Shown in pieces: positions 1-8,253 of a stretch of 64,000 nt of DNA; the stretch's first letter is position 1; the number at the start of each line of letters is the position of its first letter. Source of the DNA: Lysobacteraceae bacterium (GTDB lineage: Bacteria; Bdellovibrionota; UBA1018; JAGTJX01); the NCBI GenBank assembly GCA_023657465.1, contig JAGTJX010000004.1, positions 280,904-344,903 on the forward strand, written 5' to 3'. The notes below the pieces were generated by a model. The model was not told where the DNA came from and did no database searches. It saw nothing but the letters and a program-made list of their open reading frames with translations. Both the position numbers and the translations under genes were made by a program.

Positions 1-509
1 CTGTTAAAGAGTCAGGAACGAGACGCAGAATCAACACAACTATTGCAACGACAACTTCAGTGGCAACTGCAGCTTCTACTGCAGCTTCTACCGCAGCTTC
101 TACCGCAGCTTCTACTGCAGCTTCTACTGCAGCTTCTACCGCAGCTTCTACTGCAGCTTCTACTGCAGCTTCTACCGCAGCTTCTACTGCAGCTTCTACT
201 GCAGCTTCTACTGCAGCTTCTACTGCAGCTTCTACTACAACTACGATTGTCGCAACTACTACAGTAGCATCGACTTCAACTGCAGCTTCTACTACAACTA
301 CGATTGTCGCAACTACTACAGTAGCATCGACTTCAACTGCAGCGACCACTACAGCAGCTCCATCCTGTTCATCGGGATCAGTAGGAATGGGATGTCCCGA
401 TTCGGGTTCGTGTATGAGTGGCGCATGTGGAAATTGCAGTGGAACATGCAAGGGATTCACAGGATATCCTACTTGCGGATGCCGAGACTCTAAAGGAAGT
501 TGGCTTTAG
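1..509 (+). CDS. Ala/Ser/Thr-repeat surface protein, C-terminal part (5' partial)
   Basis: The reading frame is open from base 3 to a TAG at 507-509, so the gene begins before the window; the internal GTG at 60 is not a convincing start. The protein is a low-complexity Ala-Ser-Thr stalk made of about fourteen AAST units and two 19-residue units rich in Thr and Val. It ends in a compact domain with eight cysteines in about 40 residues (CSSG, GCP, SCM, ACG, NCS, TCK, PTCGC). A Thr/Ser-rich stalk with a Cys-rich end is typical of secreted or surface proteins that form disulfides outside the cytoplasm. No family is recognised and the function is unknown. Confidence 0.75.
   Translation, partial: VKESGTRRRINTTIATTTSVATAASTAASTAASTAASTAASTAASTAASTAASTAASTAASTAASTAASTAASTAASTTTTIVATTTVASTSTAASTTTTIVATTTVASTSTAATTTAAPSCSSGSVGMGCPDSGSCMSGACGNCSGTCKGFTGYPTCGCRDSKGSWL
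68..236 (+). repeat. 12-bp in-frame tandem repeat (GCAGCTTCTACY)
   Basis: About fourteen near-perfect copies of the 12-bp unit GCAGCTTCTACT/C, each encoding Ala-Ala-Ser-Thr; copies differ mainly at the last wobble base. Because the unit is a multiple of three, copy-number change would alter stalk length without shifting frame. All three forward frames are stop-free through the array, which creates a spurious Leu/Gln-rich overlapping frame. Confidence 0.9.
225..338 (+). repeat. 57-bp tandem repeat, two copies
   Basis: Two adjacent copies of a 57-bp unit (225-281 and 282-338), beginning GCAGCTTCTACTACAAC and containing GATTGTCGCAAC. They look identical by eye and encode a repeated 19-residue Thr/Val/Ala segment. 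A third copy starts at 339 and diverges immediately. The unit begins with the AAST-coding 12-mer, so it probably grew out of the shorter array. Confidence 0.85.
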
Positions 510-563
510 TACAAATGACCAATTGCAATTGCCTTCTTTGTCTGAGTAGTTAGAATAGTTCTC

Positions 564-1439
564 ATGAACCTATTTTTGCTTTTGGCTAGTTTACAGGCGA
601 TTTATGCGTCCCCTCCATTGTCTTCTGAAGTCATTATCTTTCACACTAACTTCGGAGATATCGCATTCAGGCTCTATCCCAAGGATGCTCCTCAAACTTC
701 TCAACAAATTCTTCGACTAGTGAAAGAAGGAGCGTATCGAGGTGTTGAGTTCTTCCGTGTGATTCCGGATTTTATTGTTCAAACAACAGAAGTCAAAAAC
801 AGCACCATTAACCTCCTGCCTGTTGAAGCCACTCACTTAAAACACCTTCCGATGACATTGAGTCTTGCGCATCAAGATAATAATCCTGTCAGCGGCAGAA
901 GTTCATTTTCTTTTATTTTGGGTCAAGCTTCACACTTGAACGGTAAGTACACTGTGTTCGGTGAAGTCATCGGAGGACAAGGAGTACTCTATAGCATTAC
1001 GACTCTCCCCAGAGTCAGTGGAACCGAAATGCCAGAGCTAAGAGTGGTGATCGAGCAGACCGAAGTTGTGAATATTAGAAAATATGACTCAAAAAAACTA
1101 AAAGAAAGCCCTGAACTTACAGCTGAATTCAATACAAAGTATGCGAGACCTGCATCTCAGATGGTTTCATCTGCTGCATCTGGAAAGATGCCTAAGCAAA
1201 ACATTCTTTATGCCTTCGTGTTTGCTCTTCTGTTTTTATTCGGCTCAGTGTTCATGCACATGAATAAGAAGCCCAGAGCAATGATGGCGTTGGTTCTACT
1301 TGCGATTCTTGTTCTCGTTTATGGACTAGTAGAATATTCATTATCATCTTCCGCTTTTCCGGTCAGTTGGGCGGGAATAGCACTTTTTCTTTTGGTTCTG
1401 GTTTCACTCAAAGTCATGAGCCGATTTGAAAACCTATGA
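564..1439 (+). CDS. Cyclophilin-type peptidyl-prolyl isomerase with C-terminal membrane segments
   Basis: Residues 1-15 form a signal peptide. Residues 22-150 are a cyclophilin domain: FFRVIPDFIVQ carries the catalytic Arg (R65), and FSFILGQASHLNGKYTVFGEV matches the core of the fold. The Trp that binds cyclosporin in human CypA is His here (H124). After residue 210 come three predicted transmembrane helices, so the isomerase domain is probably periplasmic and anchored in the inner membrane. The stop codon overlaps the next gene by four bases (ATGA at 1436), indicating an operon. Expected role is folding or turnover of exported proteins. The C-terminal helices are unusual for the family. Confidence 0.85.
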   Translation: MNLFLLLASLQAIYASPPLSSEVIIFHTNFGDIAFRLYPKDAPQTSQQILRLVKEGAYRGVEFFRVIPDFIVQTTEVKNSTINLLPVEATHLKHLPMTLSLAHQDNNPVSGRSSFSFILGQASHLNGKYTVFGEVIGGQGVLYSITTLPRVSGTEMPELRVVIEQTEVVNIRKYDSKKLKESPELTAEFNTKYARPASQMVSSAASGKMPKQNILYAFVFALLFLFGSVFMHMNKKPRAMMALVLLAILVLVYGLVEYSLSSSAFPVSWAGIALFLLVLVSLKVMSRFENL

Positions 1440-2470
1440 AGAAGTACTTCTATAATTTCAAGTTAGACTTCTTCTTTTTATCAGGAATCACTATTCTCAT
1501 TTGGTGCATTGTATTTACATTCACTCAAGGTAATCGTAGTGATTTGATTTATCAAATTGCTGCTCTCACGAGTTGGGTCGTGAATTGGCCACATTTCGCG
1601 GCAACGAGCTATAGGCTCTATTATAGGAAAGATTTCTACAGCCAGTTTCCAGTAACAAGTTTTTTGATTCCAATTTTAGTACTAGTCGCAACAGTGTTCA
1701 GTCTACTTCAGCCCGAATCCTTTGCAGTCATATGGATCAAACTTTATTTAATTTGGTCTCCTTACCATTTTTGCGGGCAGACATTGGGACTTTCGCTTCT
1801 TTATGCAAGAAGAGGGGAAATGGTAATTACTCCGGTTCAGAGATTCTTCTTAGCGTCTTTTGTTTATGGATCGTTCATCACGATGACTGCAATATCAGAA
1901 ATAGGTGAGGGGTTTAATAGCTACTATGGAGTGAATTATCCCAGGTTTAACTTGAATCACCAGTTTGTAAATTTACTCATGACTTGGCAATACTTGAATA
2001 CAGCAGGTTTTCTGATCAGTTTCTACCCGCATTTTAAAAAATGGAGAAGTTTTCCGCCCTTAGTTTTATTGTTACCACTGACCCATGCTTTCTGGTTTAT
2101 ATTGGGTCCTCATTGGCCTGGATTTAACGAGTTTGTCCCCGCCCTTCATTCACTTCAATATTTGTTTATTGCATGGATACTTCAACTTTCTGAGAGACAT
2201 CATATTTCCGAGACGAAAGGTTTCAGATTTAATTTTTCGAGTGAGTCGCTTAAGTGGTACGGGCTTAATATTCTATTAGGCGCCATTTTATTCCAGGTTT
2301 TACCCCTGTGGGGCGAGAGAGCGGGTTTACCGACAAATTTTGCTTTCGGTGTGATCATCGCTTCTGTGCAGATCCATCACTTCTTCGTTGACGGTGTGAT
2401 CTGGAAGCTAAAAGACAACAAAATATTGTCTCCACTCATGGTAAACGTTGAGCAATGGAAACACTCTTAA
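1436..2470 (+). CDS. Polytopic inner-membrane protein of unknown function
   Basis: A 344-residue protein with about eight predicted transmembrane helices. Histidine-containing patches occur within or near membrane segments: NWPHFAATSYR (~50), WSPYHFCGQT (~110), ALHSLQYLF (~235) and IHHFFVDGVIWK (~315). Such intramembrane His patches resemble metal- or haem-dependent membrane enzymes, but no family is recognised with certainty. It overlaps the cyclophilin gene by 4 bp and the following permease-like gene by 16 bp, so the three are probably co-translated. Confidence 0.7.
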   Translation: MKKYFYNFKLDFFFLSGITILIWCIVFTFTQGNRSDLIYQIAALTSWVVNWPHFAATSYRLYYRKDFYSQFPVTSFLIPILVLVATVFSLLQPESFAVIWIKLYLIWSPYHFCGQTLGLSLLYARRGEMVITPVQRFFLASFVYGSFITMTAISEIGEGFNSYYGVNYPRFNLNHQFVNLLMTWQYLNTAGFLISFYPHFKKWRSFPPLVLLLPLTHAFWFILGPHWPGFNEFVPALHSLQYLFIAWILQLSERHHISETKGFRFNFSSESLKWYGLNILLGAILFQVLPLWGERAGLPTNFAFGVIIASVQIHHFFVDGVIWKLKDNKILSPLMVNVEQWKHS

Positions 2471-3666
2471 CAGGACTGCGTATTTCTTCAGAGATAGTGA
2501 CCGTACTCTGGGGGGCACTCGTCTTCATTCGAGTATTGGATCAAACAGGCAAGACGGAAGATCTCAACTCTTGGTTGCAGAGATTCCATCCGAATAAGGA
2601 CATGCAGGTTTTCCTCTTGAGTCGAGGCTGGGTGACAGTACTAGAAGGAGTATCCGGGTTTGGTTCTCCACCTGCACTCGTAGCACCTATTCTCATTCGT
2701 ATGGGAGTCTCTCAAGAATTAGCAATGCTTCTTCCTCTCTATGGAAACGTACTTGCTGTTCCTTTCGGTGCGATGTCTACTCCACTGATCATTGGATTTC
2801 CTTCATTCAAGTTTGGATTCTTAGGTCAGCAGGTTTCTCTTCTTTCTGCAGCACTCAATTTTACTACGTTCATTGGGATTTGGGTTTTAATTCGAGGGTG
2901 GAAACTGCCTGAGAGTAAATCTGAATGGTTCTGGCTCATGAGAGGGTTTATGGGTGCGACTATGGGCATGATCTTTGGAGGGATGTTTGCACTGCAGTGG
3001 TCTGCGGCTGTTTCAGGTATGTTTGCTCTCCTCTTTTGGATTCCATGGACTCGTTTGAATGATGTGTTTGATCGTAAAATTTTATTTCTAGTGGAGATGA
3101 CGAGCTTCTTGATGCTAGGGCAGATTGGTTTTAGAGGTATGGCGATAGCAGGATTTCGAATTTCTAATCCTGGATTCTGGGTGGCAGTGGGTTCCATTTG
3201 GCTTGCATTGAGATCGGGTAAGAAAATTGATTTTTTTAGGAAAATCTTGAGCGAGTCTTTCTTCAAATTGAAGAAACCTTTCATCGTCACCACCACGATG
3301 ACGCTTTTCATTCTCTATCTCACGAGCTGGATGCAGATGAACGTTGCTTACTTCTCTATCGGTAGTATCCAGAGTCTCTGGCTAGGATTCATCGCACCAG
3401 GACTAGCGGGAACTTCGACATTAGGTAATCTCTGGGTTTCTTCAGCCTTTCTGACTCAAGCTCAGATCTCTCAAGCTGCATGGGTTGCGATCGGAAGTGG
3501 GTTCGGTACGCTCATCTCGTTTCAAATTCTTACTGCAGTAGCGACTACTGTCGGACTGAAGAAGATTCCACTCACCGTGTGGAAGAAGAGTTTTGCTCTC
3601 GGAGCAGGTTCGTTAGCTGTGATTACTTTGGGTTTAATTGTGAGTGAGTTGTTAAAATTTTCTTAG
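2455..3666 (+). CDS. L-lactate permease (LctP)-like transporter
   Basis: A 403-residue, about twelve-helix protein. The segment EGVSGFGSPPALVAPILIRMG (~65-85) corresponds to the hallmark EGAAGFGTP region of LctP/LldP permeases, and GLAGTSTLGNLW (~320) matches the second re-entrant motif. It is shorter than typical LctP (about 550 residues), as in some deltaproteobacterial members. The substrate is likely lactate, glycolate or another monocarboxylate, by family inference. It is the third gene of the 564-3666 operon. Its 3' end overlaps the oppositely oriented Lgt-like gene by 44 bp. Confidence 0.7.
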   Translation: METLLTGLRISSEIVTVLWGALVFIRVLDQTGKTEDLNSWLQRFHPNKDMQVFLLSRGWVTVLEGVSGFGSPPALVAPILIRMGVSQELAMLLPLYGNVLAVPFGAMSTPLIIGFPSFKFGFLGQQVSLLSAALNFTTFIGIWVLIRGWKLPESKSEWFWLMRGFMGATMGMIFGGMFALQWSAAVSGMFALLFWIPWTRLNDVFDRKILFLVEMTSFLMLGQIGFRGMAIAGFRISNPGFWVAVGSIWLALRSGKKIDFFRKILSESFFKLKKPFIVTTTMTLFILYLTSWMQMNVAYFSIGSIQSLWLGFIAPGLAGTSTLGNLWVSSAFLTQAQISQAAWVAIGSGFGTLISFQILTAVATTVGLKKIPLTVWKKSFALGAGSLAVITLGLIVSELLKFS

Positions 3667-4411
3667 TCCAGAAAACTCCAAAACCAAAAAACAAAATACT
3701 AAAATACTGAGCAGGAGTGAGACCCAGATACCTTGTGTCTCCTGCAATAGAAGCATCGGCTCTTAAAAACTCAAGACAGAATCTGACCGGAGGATAGAGG
3801 AGCAGCATCATCGAAGTCTGCACTCCTGCTGGGACTTTTTTCTCTGTGTAGAGCTTCGAGATCTTCAGCGATAGGGGAAGCACGATGAACCCTAAGAAGA
3901 AGAACTCATAGAGCCCTAAATCATGCCTAGGCATATCGGGATAATTCACAGCTAAAAAGAAGTTTGAAGCGATTCCTGGATGATCGTGCACTATTCCACA
4001 ACCGAGTCTTCCCAGAGTGAAGCCAATCACAGCACCTTCAAGGAGTATGTCAGTCAATAGTGGAATGTTCTTCGGTTTGAACTTCTTCTGGTAGTAGAGA
4101 TAACCTAGCACTGAGGTGAATAGTCCACCGTATGAACTTAAGTTGGGACTTGAGAAGGCAGCCAGTCCTTGCTCGAAAATCTTCATCGGCTCGTAAAGCA
4201 AAATTTCTAAAACATAAGCCCCAATGAAACCCGGGATCATGCTGTAATGGACGCAAGTCATTACTGAGTCGACATTGTAACCACGTTGCTGAGCTTTTTG
4301 TTGAATGCGTCTGACTCCAAAAAAGATTCCAGATGCGAGGAGTATGCCGAATGGCTGGATCGCTAAGTTTCCAAAAATTGGGAGTGATGGAAGCTCAATA
4401 TAAGGTATCAT
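3623..4411 (-). CDS. Prolipoprotein diacylglyceryl transferase (Lgt)-family protein
   Basis: A 262-residue polytopic protein. GRLGCGIVHDHPG (~134-146) occupies the position of the Lgt signature R-x-G-N-x-x-N-x-E/H. FLRAD, DTRYLGLTPAQ (~215-240) matches the conserved C-terminal Lgt block. Lgt transfers diacylglyceryl from phosphatidylglycerol to the lipobox Cys of prelipoproteins in the inner membrane. The HDHPG variant differs from canonical Lgt, so this may be a paralogue. Its start lies only 8 bp from the divergent glycosyltransferase start, leaving no room for separate intergenic promoters. Confidence 0.75.
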   Translation of the reverse strand: MIPYIELPSLPIFGNLAIQPFGILLASGIFFGVRRIQQKAQQRGYNVDSVMTCVHYSMIPGFIGAYVLEILLYEPMKIFEQGLAAFSSPNLSSYGGLFTSVLGYLYYQKKFKPKNIPLLTDILLEGAVIGFTLGRLGCGIVHDHPGIASNFFLAVNYPDMPRHDLGLYEFFFLGFIVLPLSLKISKLYTEKKVPAGVQTSMMLLLYPPVRFCLEFLRADASIAGDTRYLGLTPAQYFSILFFGFGVFWTKKILTTHSQLNPK

Positions 4412-4419
4412 AGGTACTA

Positions 4420-5940
4420 ATGTATATCATCCTACCCATTCTTGTCCTGTGGAGTTTTGGATTGGGACTTGTTCCACTTCTGGATTGGGACGAGGCCAAT
4501 TTTGCAGAAGTCGCTCGCGAGATGCTCACAACGGGAGAGTGGTCATTCGTCAGAATAGGATACGAACCTTTCTGGGAGAAGCCTCCACTCTTCTTCTGGT
4601 TGCAGACTCTTTCGTTCAAGCTGTTCGGAGTCACAGAATGGGCAGCGAGATTCCCGAATATCATTGTGGCTTTTCTGACTTTATGGGTTTTGTATCTCAT
4701 TGGAAAGAAACGAAATCCAAAATTTGGTTTGATCTTGGTTTTAACTTACGCAGTGAGCTTCCTTCCTCAATTCTATTTCAAGACAGGTCTGATCGATCCA
4801 CTTTTTAATTTATTTATTTTTAGTTCATTCATGCTTTGGAATCATTTTGAGCTCACATCTCATAAAACCGCTTTAGTATTCTCTGCGATCCTCATGTCAC
4901 TCGCTATTCTGACTAAGGGACCCACTGCGCTACTGGTGTGTGGATCTACACTCCTCATCATTTGGGTGATTGAACGCAAGAAAAGCTGGAGCTGGAGTAG
5001 GCCGTTTGTATTCGGAGTATTCTCACTTCTCTCGATCGTTCCTTATCTCATCTGGATGAAGCATCAGGGAACCCTCAATCAAGACAGGGTGGCTAGCGAC
5101 TTCATGAGTTATCTCATGAGACTCTTCAGTACTGCAGATGCTGGACATAGCGGTTTTCCATTATTCCATGTAGTTGTGCTAGCGTTTGGGTGTATGCCCG
5201 CATCTCTGTATCTCTATTCAGGATGGAAAGTTTCAGATTCGTTTTCGTTGAGACTGAAAGTACTTCTTGTGACAATCGTTGTGATCTTCGGAATGGTTCA
5301 GACCAAGATCATTCATTACAGCTCACTAGCGTATTTTCCTTTAACCTATTTGGCAGCTCTTGGAATCGAGAAGCAGCTCAGCTTTAAGAAAGAATTTCAC
5401 TATTTATCGCAAGTGGCTTGGCTCGCTTTTCTTGCAGTGTTGTTTTTCATCCCAGTTATTTTTTCTAATGAATCATTGATGATTCTCATTCGAGATGCAG
5501 ATTTAATGGAGTCGATGAGGTCTGCTCACTCCATCAATCCGATCAAATCTCTGACTTCGTGGTCGGTGATGATTTTCGTTCTTCTGGTTTGGGTCATGCT
5601 CTTCTCTGTGAAGAAGATCAATCAGAGACCCATCTACTTGGCACTATCAGGAGTAGTGACTCTACAGTTTTGGTTAGTTTTCGTCGTGCCGGACATTGCA
5701 CAAATTGCTCAGGGCTCCCTCATTTCGTTTTATAAGCGAGCTGCAAAAGAAAAAGTAAACATTCAGCCATTAGGATTTAAGAGTTACGCTTCTTATTTCT
5801 ATTCAGAGTTTGACCCTAAGCGTGGAGCGCCTGTGTATGCAGTCAGTAGAGCGCGTGATCAAGATTGGGCGATGAAGAATCATCCCATTCAGACTCTTGA
5901 GCGAACAGGTGGGTGGGTTTTATACAGAATGCTGAAGTAA
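4420..5940 (+). CDS. ArnT/PMT-type membrane glycosyltransferase
   Basis: A 506-residue polytopic protein. DWDEANFAEVAREM (~22-35) is the conserved acidic first-loop motif of GT39/GT83-like transferases that use polyprenyl-phosphate sugars. EPFWEKPPLFFWLQ follows as in ArnT relatives. A C-terminal soluble portion after residue ~430 is probably periplasmic. The likely role is transfer of a sugar to lipid A, a lipid or a surface protein; the acceptor cannot be read from sequence. The ATG at 4420 fits the family because the acidic motif always comes shortly after the first helix. Confidence 0.8.
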   Translation: MYIILPILVLWSFGLGLVPLLDWDEANFAEVAREMLTTGEWSFVRIGYEPFWEKPPLFFWLQTLSFKLFGVTEWAARFPNIIVAFLTLWVLYLIGKKRNPKFGLILVLTYAVSFLPQFYFKTGLIDPLFNLFIFSSFMLWNHFELTSHKTALVFSAILMSLAILTKGPTALLVCGSTLLIIWVIERKKSWSWSRPFVFGVFSLLSIVPYLIWMKHQGTLNQDRVASDFMSYLMRLFSTADAGHSGFPLFHVVVLAFGCMPASLYLYSGWKVSDSFSLRLKVLLVTIVVIFGMVQTKIIHYSSLAYFPLTYLAALGIEKQLSFKKEFHYLSQVAWLAFLAVLFFIPVIFSNESLMILIRDADLMESMRSAHSINPIKSLTSWSVMIFVLLVWVMLFSVKKINQRPIYLALSGVVTLQFWLVFVVPDIAQIAQGSLISFYKRAAKEKVNIQPLGFKSYASYFYSEFDPKRGAPVYAVSRARDQDWAMKNHPIQTLERTGGWVLYRMLK

Positions 5941-5943
5941 AAT

Positions 5944-6882
5944 TTATTCTAAGAGCTTGCCTAATGTTTTGTGGGTTAAGCAAGCGCAACACTCCTGTGC
6001 ATTGCTGTGCAGCTGGGTGATGCGATGCAAGCCTGTATAACCGTATTTTTCTAAAGGTTTTAATATATCTGGGATCTGGAATAGTAAATCCCACTGGTTC
6101 AATTTGAGAGTGAGCATCAGTGCTTTTGGGGGATTCGATTTAATAAAATTAAGTGTCTCTGTCACAGCTGAGACTGACTCACGAGGCTCGACGTTTTTGT
6201 CTAGGAATAGCCAGTCGATATTCTTCAGTTCACCGGGTGTGACTTGAAAGATGGATTTTTTAATCCATGTGAAATTTTTATGACCCAGTACAGGTTTTTC
6301 CATTTTTCCTGGATCAACTCCCGTTACAGAGAGTCCCATCTTCAGTAATGCCCATGCGGCTCCACCAGGTGCGCTTCCGATTTCAAACGCATGCTCTCCA
6401 GGTTTCATTTCGAGTCTGAATCTCTCTAAGGACTCAATGCATTTTAAGTAAGCGCGCGAAGGAGACAGTGGATCAAGCAGAGTAGAGGGGAAGAATCCAC
6501 CAGGTCTGCGAGATGCGAACTCAGTGATTTTCTTCACTCCATGCCAAGTGGTTTTTGGAGAGAGAATGATTTCTTCTCTGACGAAGTTTCCTGTTTTCAA
6601 TAGTGTTGTCGTCAGTGACTCAGCAATCTCGCCATCGGGGCTCCATTGGTGTGCTCCGTGTGCTGTCTTGTAGGGTTCCTTCAAGCTCCATCCCCAAGTG
6701 CGAGCGAGAATAGAATTTAATTCGAAGTATTCATCTAGTGGTTTTTCGGATTTGAAGGTGACCAGTCCCTTCTGAGAGTAGGAGAGTTTGAGTTCTCTAT
6801 GATTCTCGAAGATTTCATCTTTGAGATGTTTCTCTGCACCTAACTGACATCCGATATAAATAAACTGCGAAGAGATGCTCAT
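5944..6882 (-). CDS. RlmM/FtsJ-like rRNA 2'-O-ribose methyltransferase
   Basis: A 312-residue protein with an RNA-binding N-terminal half (ferredoxin-like/THUMP region) and a Rossmann methyltransferase domain. FEIGSAPGGAAWALLKMG (~165-182) is the SAM-binding loop, corresponding to DLGACPGGWT in RlmM. VTGVDPGKM follows, then DWLFLDKN (~222) with the catalytic Asp, and TLKLNQWD with the catalytic Lys. By family it would methylate a 2'-OH in 23S rRNA using SAM. Its first four bases overlap the stop of the upstream thioesterase gene (ATGA), so the two are co-translated. The exact target nucleotide is unknown. Confidence 0.8.
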   Translation of the reverse strand: MSISSQFIYIGCQLGAEKHLKDEIFENHRELKLSYSQKGLVTFKSEKPLDEYFELNSILARTWGWSLKEPYKTAHGAHQWSPDGEIAESLTTTLLKTGNFVREEIILSPKTTWHGVKKITEFASRRPGGFFPSTLLDPLSPSRAYLKCIESLERFRLEMKPGEHAFEIGSAPGGAAWALLKMGLSVTGVDPGKMEKPVLGHKNFTWIKKSIFQVTPGELKNIDWLFLDKNVEPRESVSAVTETLNFIKSNPPKALMLTLKLNQWDLLFQIPDILKPLEKYGYTGLHRITQLHSNAQECCACLTHKTLGKLLE

Positions 6883-7340
6883 GCTCTCATCTGCTTCTTA
6901 TGCATGGGGTAACGATTGAAAGTTCCAAGACCTTTGGCAATGAGTTCACCCTTCTTGTTGACTATCGTAGCACTCGTGAAGAGGAGGGACTTGCCTGCGT
7001 GGTCGAGCTTGCCGTATCCGATGAGCTCGTCTCCTACGAATGCAGGAGCGATAAAATTCATTTTGAATTCTACAGTGGAGCAGTACTCATCGTGTTTCAT
7101 TGCATAAGTGAGAGCAGCGACTCCCAGTACTGAATCCATGAGTGCAGAAACGACGCCTCCATGAGCGGTCTTGGGTGAGCTCTCATGAGACTGGGTGACT
7201 TTCATTCTGTAGATGATGTCACCTGGTTTTTTGATCTCGAGCTTCATGCCCATGATCTTCCCGAAACGATTGACTCGTGCGAATCCTGCCAGTCTAGTAA
7301 TTATTTTTTTCATTGTTTCATTCTGCTGATTTTTTATCAT
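6879..7340 (-). CDS. PaaI-like hotdog-fold thioesterase
   Basis: A 153-residue single hotdog domain. TAHGGVVSALMDSVLGVAA (~58-76) is the PaaI/YiiD signature, with the His-Gly-Gly motif and the Asp on the central helix. FKMNFIAPAF and ATIVNKKGELIAKGLGTF follow as in acyl-CoA thioesterases. Substrate unknown. Two starts are possible: the ATG at 7340, which overlaps the upstream gene, or ATG at 7313, four bases after that gene's stop. Neither has a strong Shine-Dalgarno. It sits between a small secreted-protein gene and the methyltransferase gene. Confidence 0.8.
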   Translation of the reverse strand: MIKNQQNETMKKIITRLAGFARVNRFGKIMGMKLEIKKPGDIIYRMKVTQSHESSPKTAHGGVVSALMDSVLGVAALTYAMKHDEYCSTVEFKMNFIAPAFVGDELIGYGKLDHAGKSLLFTSATIVNKKGELIAKGLGTFNRYPMHKKQMRA

Positions 7341-7605
7341 TCTTTTTACTGAGAGCGTCTGTTCGACAAGCTTTCAGGGACTTGGATGCATTCTGAACAG
7401 CCTGAAACTTAGAGGTGCAGTCATCTGAAGGATCTGCTTCCCCAGGTTTCATTTTCTTCTGCCAATTCTTCAAGCAATCTTGAAATGTTTTGTTTGCCTC
7501 GTGTTTAGCTTCGCGTTTGTCTTTGCACGGGCCTTCTGCATGAGCGGTGAATGTGAGTAATAAGAGAGTTGCTACAGTTGTGAGTACAGTGTTTGATGTT
7601 TTCAT
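7318..7605 (-). CDS. Small secreted Cys-containing protein
   Basis: About 95 residues. A signal peptide (VATLLLLTFTAHA, cleavage after AHA) is followed by a Lys-rich helical mature domain with four cysteines (PCKDK, QDCLK, DDCTS, KACRT), a pattern suited to two periplasmic disulfides. The ATG at 7605 is preferred over the in-frame TTG at 7611 because a GGGG stretch lies just before it. It is the first gene of a probable three-gene minus-strand operon with the thioesterase and the methyltransferase. No family is recognised. Confidence 0.7.
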   Translation of the reverse strand: MKTSNTVLTTVATLLLLTFTAHAEGPCKDKREAKHEANKTFQDCLKNWQKKMKPGEADPSDDCTSKFQAVQNASKSLKACRTDALSKKNDKKSAE

Positions 7606-7697
7606 CCCCAAAGAATGATCTAAAACACGAAATATTGAAAGGTTTGGGTTGATAACTCGGAGTGTTAGGCTGTAATTTGAATCGTGTTAAATGACCT

Positions 7698-7773
7698 GGG
7701 GATATAGCTCAGTTGGTAGAGCGCCACAATGGCATTGTGGAGGTCATCGGTTCAAGCCCGTTTATCTCCACCA
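7698..7773 (+). tRNA. tRNA-Ala (GGC)
   Basis: A full cloverleaf of 76 nt with encoded CCA. The acceptor stem is GGGGATA/TATCTCC with one G-U pair. The D arm is GCTCAGTTGGTAGAGC. The anticodon stem CCACA/TGTGG holds the loop ATGGCAT, giving anticodon GGC (Ala). The T loop is TTCAAGC. The T stem ATCGG/CCGTT has one T-T mismatch at its second pair. The 3' end is copied 500 bp downstream, so this gene is a probable integration site. Confidence 0.93.
7752..7771 (+). repeat. tRNA-Ala 3'-end repeat, proximal copy (putative att)
   Basis: The 20-mer TCAAGCCCGTTTATCTCCAC at the 3' end of tRNA-Ala recurs at 8254-8273 with two transitions (TCAAACCCGTTTATCTCTAC). The two copies flank exactly the two small genes between them. 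Tandem copies of a tRNA 3' end are the usual footprint of site-specific integration. Confidence 0.6.
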
Positions 7774-7816
7774 TTTTTATTGAGTGTACGTGATACAATC
7801 TTAGGGGAGTTGATTA

Positions 7817-8062
7817 ATGAAGAAATGGGTACTCACCCCTCATGCTGCACAAAGAATTCAGGAGAGAAAAATCTTTGCAGAGGAGTTGGACGAGTTGATT
7901 CAGTCACCCGAAGAGTCAATTCGTCAAGGTGCTAAATTCATTTTAACAAAAACGTTTCGATCGAGAAAAGACAATAAAATTGCAGCAGTAGTTTTAGAAA
8001 AAAAGGAGAACAATTTATGGCTCGTATTAACGCTCATGGTAAACTTTCGAGTAAGAAAATAA
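7817..8062 (+). CDS. DUF4258-type small protein (putative toxin of a pair)
   Basis: An 81-residue protein with the DUF4258 pattern: TPHAAQRIQERKIFAEELDEL near the N-terminus (His and Arg conserved), then a beta-rich half ending in LWLVLTLM. Its start is preceded by GGGGAG. DUF4258 proteins are small and often paired with DUF2283 or RHH proteins, and a RelE-like fold and toxin role have been proposed; that role is inferred here. It overlaps the DUF2283 gene by 46 bp, so the two are translationally linked. The pair forms the only content between the tRNA-Ala end and its repeat. Confidence 0.7.
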   Translation: MKKWVLTPHAAQRIQERKIFAEELDELIQSPEESIRQGAKFILTKTFRSRKDNKIAAVVLEKKENNLWLVLTLMVNFRVRK

Positions 8063-8250
8063 CAAAAACACCAGAAATTTATTTCGATAGAGAAAATGAT
8101 TTTGCCTCCATTAAAATTGGTAAGGGTGTTGAGGCTAAGTCTTACGAAAAAAATGGATTTGTATTCTGCGAAGACTCTCGAGGCAAGATCATCGAGATTC
8201 AGATTTTGAATTTAAGTGATCTAGCCAAGGGACTGAAGAAATCGGCTTAA
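8017..8250 (+). CDS. DUF2283 family protein (putative antitoxin partner)
   Basis: A 77-residue protein with the DUF2283 layout: YFDRENDFASIKIG, then a strand pair, then FCEDSRGKIIEIQILNLS, corresponding to the family's D-x-x-G-x-(I/V)-x-G-I-E-I-L motif. DUF2283 genes commonly sit directly after DUF4258 genes, as here. The in-frame ATG at 8017 lies inside the upstream gene. The likely role is the partner or antidote of the DUF4258 protein, by association only. Confidence 0.75.
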   Translation: MARINAHGKLSSKKITKTPEIYFDRENDFASIKIGKGVEAKSYEKNGFVFCEDSRGKIIEIQILNLSDLAKGLKKSA

Positions 8251-8253
8251 GTC

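Noticed and set aside
43-267. Leu/Gln-rich open frame overlapping the Ala-Ser-Thr repeat
   Set aside because: It is the shifted reading of the same stop-free 12-bp repeat; the AAST frame is open upstream and continues into a Cys-rich domain.
68-338. Possible CRISPR array
   Set aside because: Units are contiguous 12- and 57-bp coding repeats without spacers, and no cas genes are nearby.
7746-7762. T-stem mismatch in tRNA-Ala suggesting a tRNA pseudogene
   Set aside because: Only one pair is mismatched; acceptor, D and anticodon arms, the T loop and CCA are all intact.
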